Position numbers and translations under genes: made by a program
Notes under the pieces: generated by a model
Databases searched by the model: none
What the model was told of the DNA's origin: nothing
What the model saw: only the letters and a program-made list of their open reading frames with translations
In this document: one piece after another, positions 5,385 to 6,886 of the stretch
How the letters are laid out: every line of letters begins with the position of its first letter
Position numbering within the stretch: the first letter of the stretch is position 1
Assembly: GCA_029557025.1 (NCBI GenBank)
Contig: JAKPRU010001269.1
Location: 1-6,886, forward strand
Direction: 5' to 3'
DNA length: 6,886 nucleotides
Origin: Candidatus Omnitrophota bacterium
GTDB taxonomy: Bacteria; Hinthialibacterota; Hinthialibacteria; Hinthialibacterales; JAKPRU01

Positions 5385-6886
5385 ACTTGCACCTCCTCCA
5401 CCGAAGCTTCACGAAACTCCGGTCCGTCCTTGCCGACCTCTACGATCACCTCCGCCCCTCCCCGGAATCGGCCCTTCAGGATTTCCTCCGCAAGAGGATC
5501 CTCCAGGCGTTTCTGTATCGTCCGTTTCAGAGGGCGAGCACCGTATGTCGGATCGAAACCTTGATCGATCAGATATTCTTTGGCTTCCGGAGTGATTTGT
5601 AAATGCACGTGGTATGCGGAGAGACGCTCCTGGACCTGTTTCAGCTCGATATCCAGGATCCGGGCGATATCTTCTCGAGTCAGGGAATGAAACACCACGA
5701 CCTCATCCACCCGGTTCAGGAACTCCGGCCGGAAGGTCTTTTTCAGCTCCGACATGACCTTGTCTTTCATGCTCTCGTAAGAAACCTGTTCATCGTCCGT
5801 GCTGAATCCCAACGAGGCCTTATTTGTAATTTCATGGGAGCCAATGTTGGACGTCATAATAAGCACAGTATGCCGGAAATCCACTTTATATCCCGTGGAA
5901 TCGGTCAGGCGTCCCTCTTCGAGCACCTGGAGAAGCATGTTGTACACATCGGGATGGGCTTTTTCGATTTCATCCAAACAAACCACACAATACGGCTTGC
6001 GCCGGACTTTCTCCGTCAACTGCCCGCCTTCATCGTGACCGATGTATCCCGGTGGTGCGCCGACCAATCGGGAGGCGGCGAATTTTTCCATGTATTCCGA
6101 CATATCCACGGTAACCAGAGCATCCTGGCTGCCGAAGAGGAATTCGGCCAGGATTTTTGCCATGTGTGTCTTGCCGGTTCCGGTGGGTCCCAGAAACAGG
6201 AACGAGCCGATGGGACGCTGCTGGTCGGCCAGCCCGGCGCGTGACCGTCGGATCGCCGTGGCCACCGTTCGAATCGCCTGCTCCTGCGATACAACCTTTT
6301 TGCGCATCTCTTCTTCCATTCGAAGCAGTCGTGCGGATTCGGCCTCCTCGATTCGTACCATCGGAATGCCGGTCCACTTAGAGACAATGTACGCGATATC
6401 TTCTTCATCCACGGTGGCGATACCGGCCTGGTTACGGGAAGTTTCCCACTCCCGCGTGATTTGGGCTTCCCGTTCTCGCAGCATTTCCCGCTTTCGCTTC
6501 AGATCCAAGCATTTCTCGAATTCCTCGGCCACCGTTGAGGCTTCGATTTCTTTGACGACACGATTGATTTCTTCGTCGATTTCGCGCAACTCCCGTGGGC
6601 GTGTTGTGGCCTGGAGACGCGCGCGGGAACCCGCTTCATCGACCAAGTCGATAGCCTTGTCCGGCAGGTGGCGGTCCGTGACGTAACGGGCCGAGAGCTC
6701 CGAGGCGGCTCGGAGCGCCGGATCGGTAATCTTCACCCGATGATGCGCTTCGTATTTGTCCCGCAGTCCCTCCAGAATTCGGATCGTTTGCTCGACCGTG
6801 GGCGGATCGACCATCACCGTCTGGAAACGCCGTTCCAGGGCTTTATCCTTTTCGATGTACTTCCGATATTCATCCAGCGTGGTCGC
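5381..6886 (-). CDS. clpC: ClpC-type ATP-dependent Clp protease ATP-binding subunit (5' end beyond window)
   Basis: This is an AAA+ unfoldase that feeds substrates to the ClpP peptidase in the cytoplasm. The visible 501 residues are the C-terminal part; roughly 300 residues, including the N domain and the first Walker motifs, lie outside the window. The fragment opens at the end of the first ATPase module with ATTLDEYRKYIEKD and the arginine-finger region LERRFQ. A short middle domain of about 60 residues (95-153) follows, with a UVR-like coiled coil (EEFEKCLDLKRKREMLRERE). Its length indicates ClpC rather than ClpB, whose middle domain is about twice as long. The second ATPase module has Walker A GPTGTGKT (233-240), pore loop GYIG, Walker B VVCLDE (301-306), arginine finger in FRPEFLNR (R392) and sensor 2 GARPLKR (R451). 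LGF at 359-361 matches the ClpP-docking tripeptide, which ClpB lacks. The TGA stop overlaps the bamA start, so the two genes are probably co-expressed. Confidence 0.95.
   Translation of the reverse strand, partial: ATTLDEYRKYIEKDKALERRFQTVMVDPPTVEQTIRILEGLRDKYEAHHRVKITDPALRAASELSARYVTDRHLPDKAIDLVDEAGSRARLQATTRPRELREIDEEINRVVKEIEASTVAEEFEKCLDLKRKREMLREREAQITREWETSRNQAGIATVDEEDIAYIVSKWTGIPMVRIEEAESARLLRMEEEMRKKVVSQEQAIRTVATAIRRSRAGLADQQRPIGSFLFLGPTGTGKTHMAKILAEFLFGSQDALVTVDMSEYMEKFAASRLVGAPPGYIGHDEGGQLTEKVRRKPYCVVCLDEIEKAHPDVYNMLLQVLEEGRLTDSTGYKVDFRHTVLIMTSNIGSHEITNKASLGFSTDDEQVSYESMKDKVMSELKKTFRPEFLNRVDEVVVFHSLTREDIARILDIELKQVQERLSAYHVHLQITPEAKEYLIDQGFDPTYGARPLKRTIQKRLEDPLAEEILKGRFRGGAEVIVEVGKDGPEFREASVEEVQV
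5391..5399 (-). promoter_or_regulatory. Strong Shine-Dalgarno of bamA, inside the clpC 3' end
   Basis: GGAGGAGGT on the minus strand lies six bases before the CTG at 5384 but 39 bases before the GTG at 5351. It also encodes the Glu-Glu-Val near the end of ClpC, so coding sequence could explain part of it. Its length and spacing are the main evidence for the upstream start. The CTG shares two bases with the clpC stop (CTGA), a layout equivalent to the common ATGA overlap used for coupled translation. Confidence 0.75.

Noticed and set aside
5381..6886. ClpB rather than ClpC
   Set aside because: The middle domain is short with a UVR-like helix, and the LGF ClpP-docking tripeptide is present, both features of ClpC and not of ClpB.

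Overview
The window carries one tightly packed, single-direction gene cluster. All five genes lie on the minus strand, so transcription runs from high to low coordinates: clpC (5' end cut by the window edge), bamA, skp/ompH, lpxD, then an lpxC-fabZ fusion (3' end cut by the other edge). No RNA gene, mobile element, CRISPR array, origin or recognisable terminator was seen, and no non-coding stretch exceeds about 100 bases.

The organism is a diderm bacterium that makes lipid A, because it has an Omp85-type barrel assembly protein, the periplasmic chaperone Skp and lipid A enzymes. GC content looks moderate, somewhat above half by eye. LpxC and FabZ are one polypeptide. That fusion is known from Bacteroidetes/Chlorobi-type lineages and several other FCB/PVC and candidate phyla, but not from typical Proteobacteria, where lpxC lies in the cell-division cluster. 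A more exact placement is not justified from this sequence alone.

Layout: 6886-5381 holds the C-terminal two thirds of a ClpC-type AAA+ unfoldase. Its stop codon overlaps the most likely start of bamA (5384-2988), which appears to be a CTG codon behind a very strong Shine-Dalgarno sequence. A 97-base gap precedes skp (2890-2309). Then 12 bases separate skp from lpxD (2296-1289), and 10 bases separate lpxD from lpxC-fabZ (1278 to the window edge).

The last four genes form a coherent outer-membrane module. BamA inserts beta-barrel proteins, Skp chaperones them across the periplasm, and LpxC and LpxD catalyse successive early lipid A steps. FabZ produces acyl-ACP precursors in the fatty acid pathway that supplies those acyl chains. 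ClpC, a ClpP-linked protein-quality-control unfoldase, sits upstream and is apparently translationally coupled to bamA.

The most notable points are: an LpxD that keeps its overall fold signature but lacks both conserved catalytic-region histidines and the usual GSDGFGF loop; the CTG start of bamA; the clpC-bamA coupling; and an enlarged POTRA5 in BamA. I found no wholly new system.
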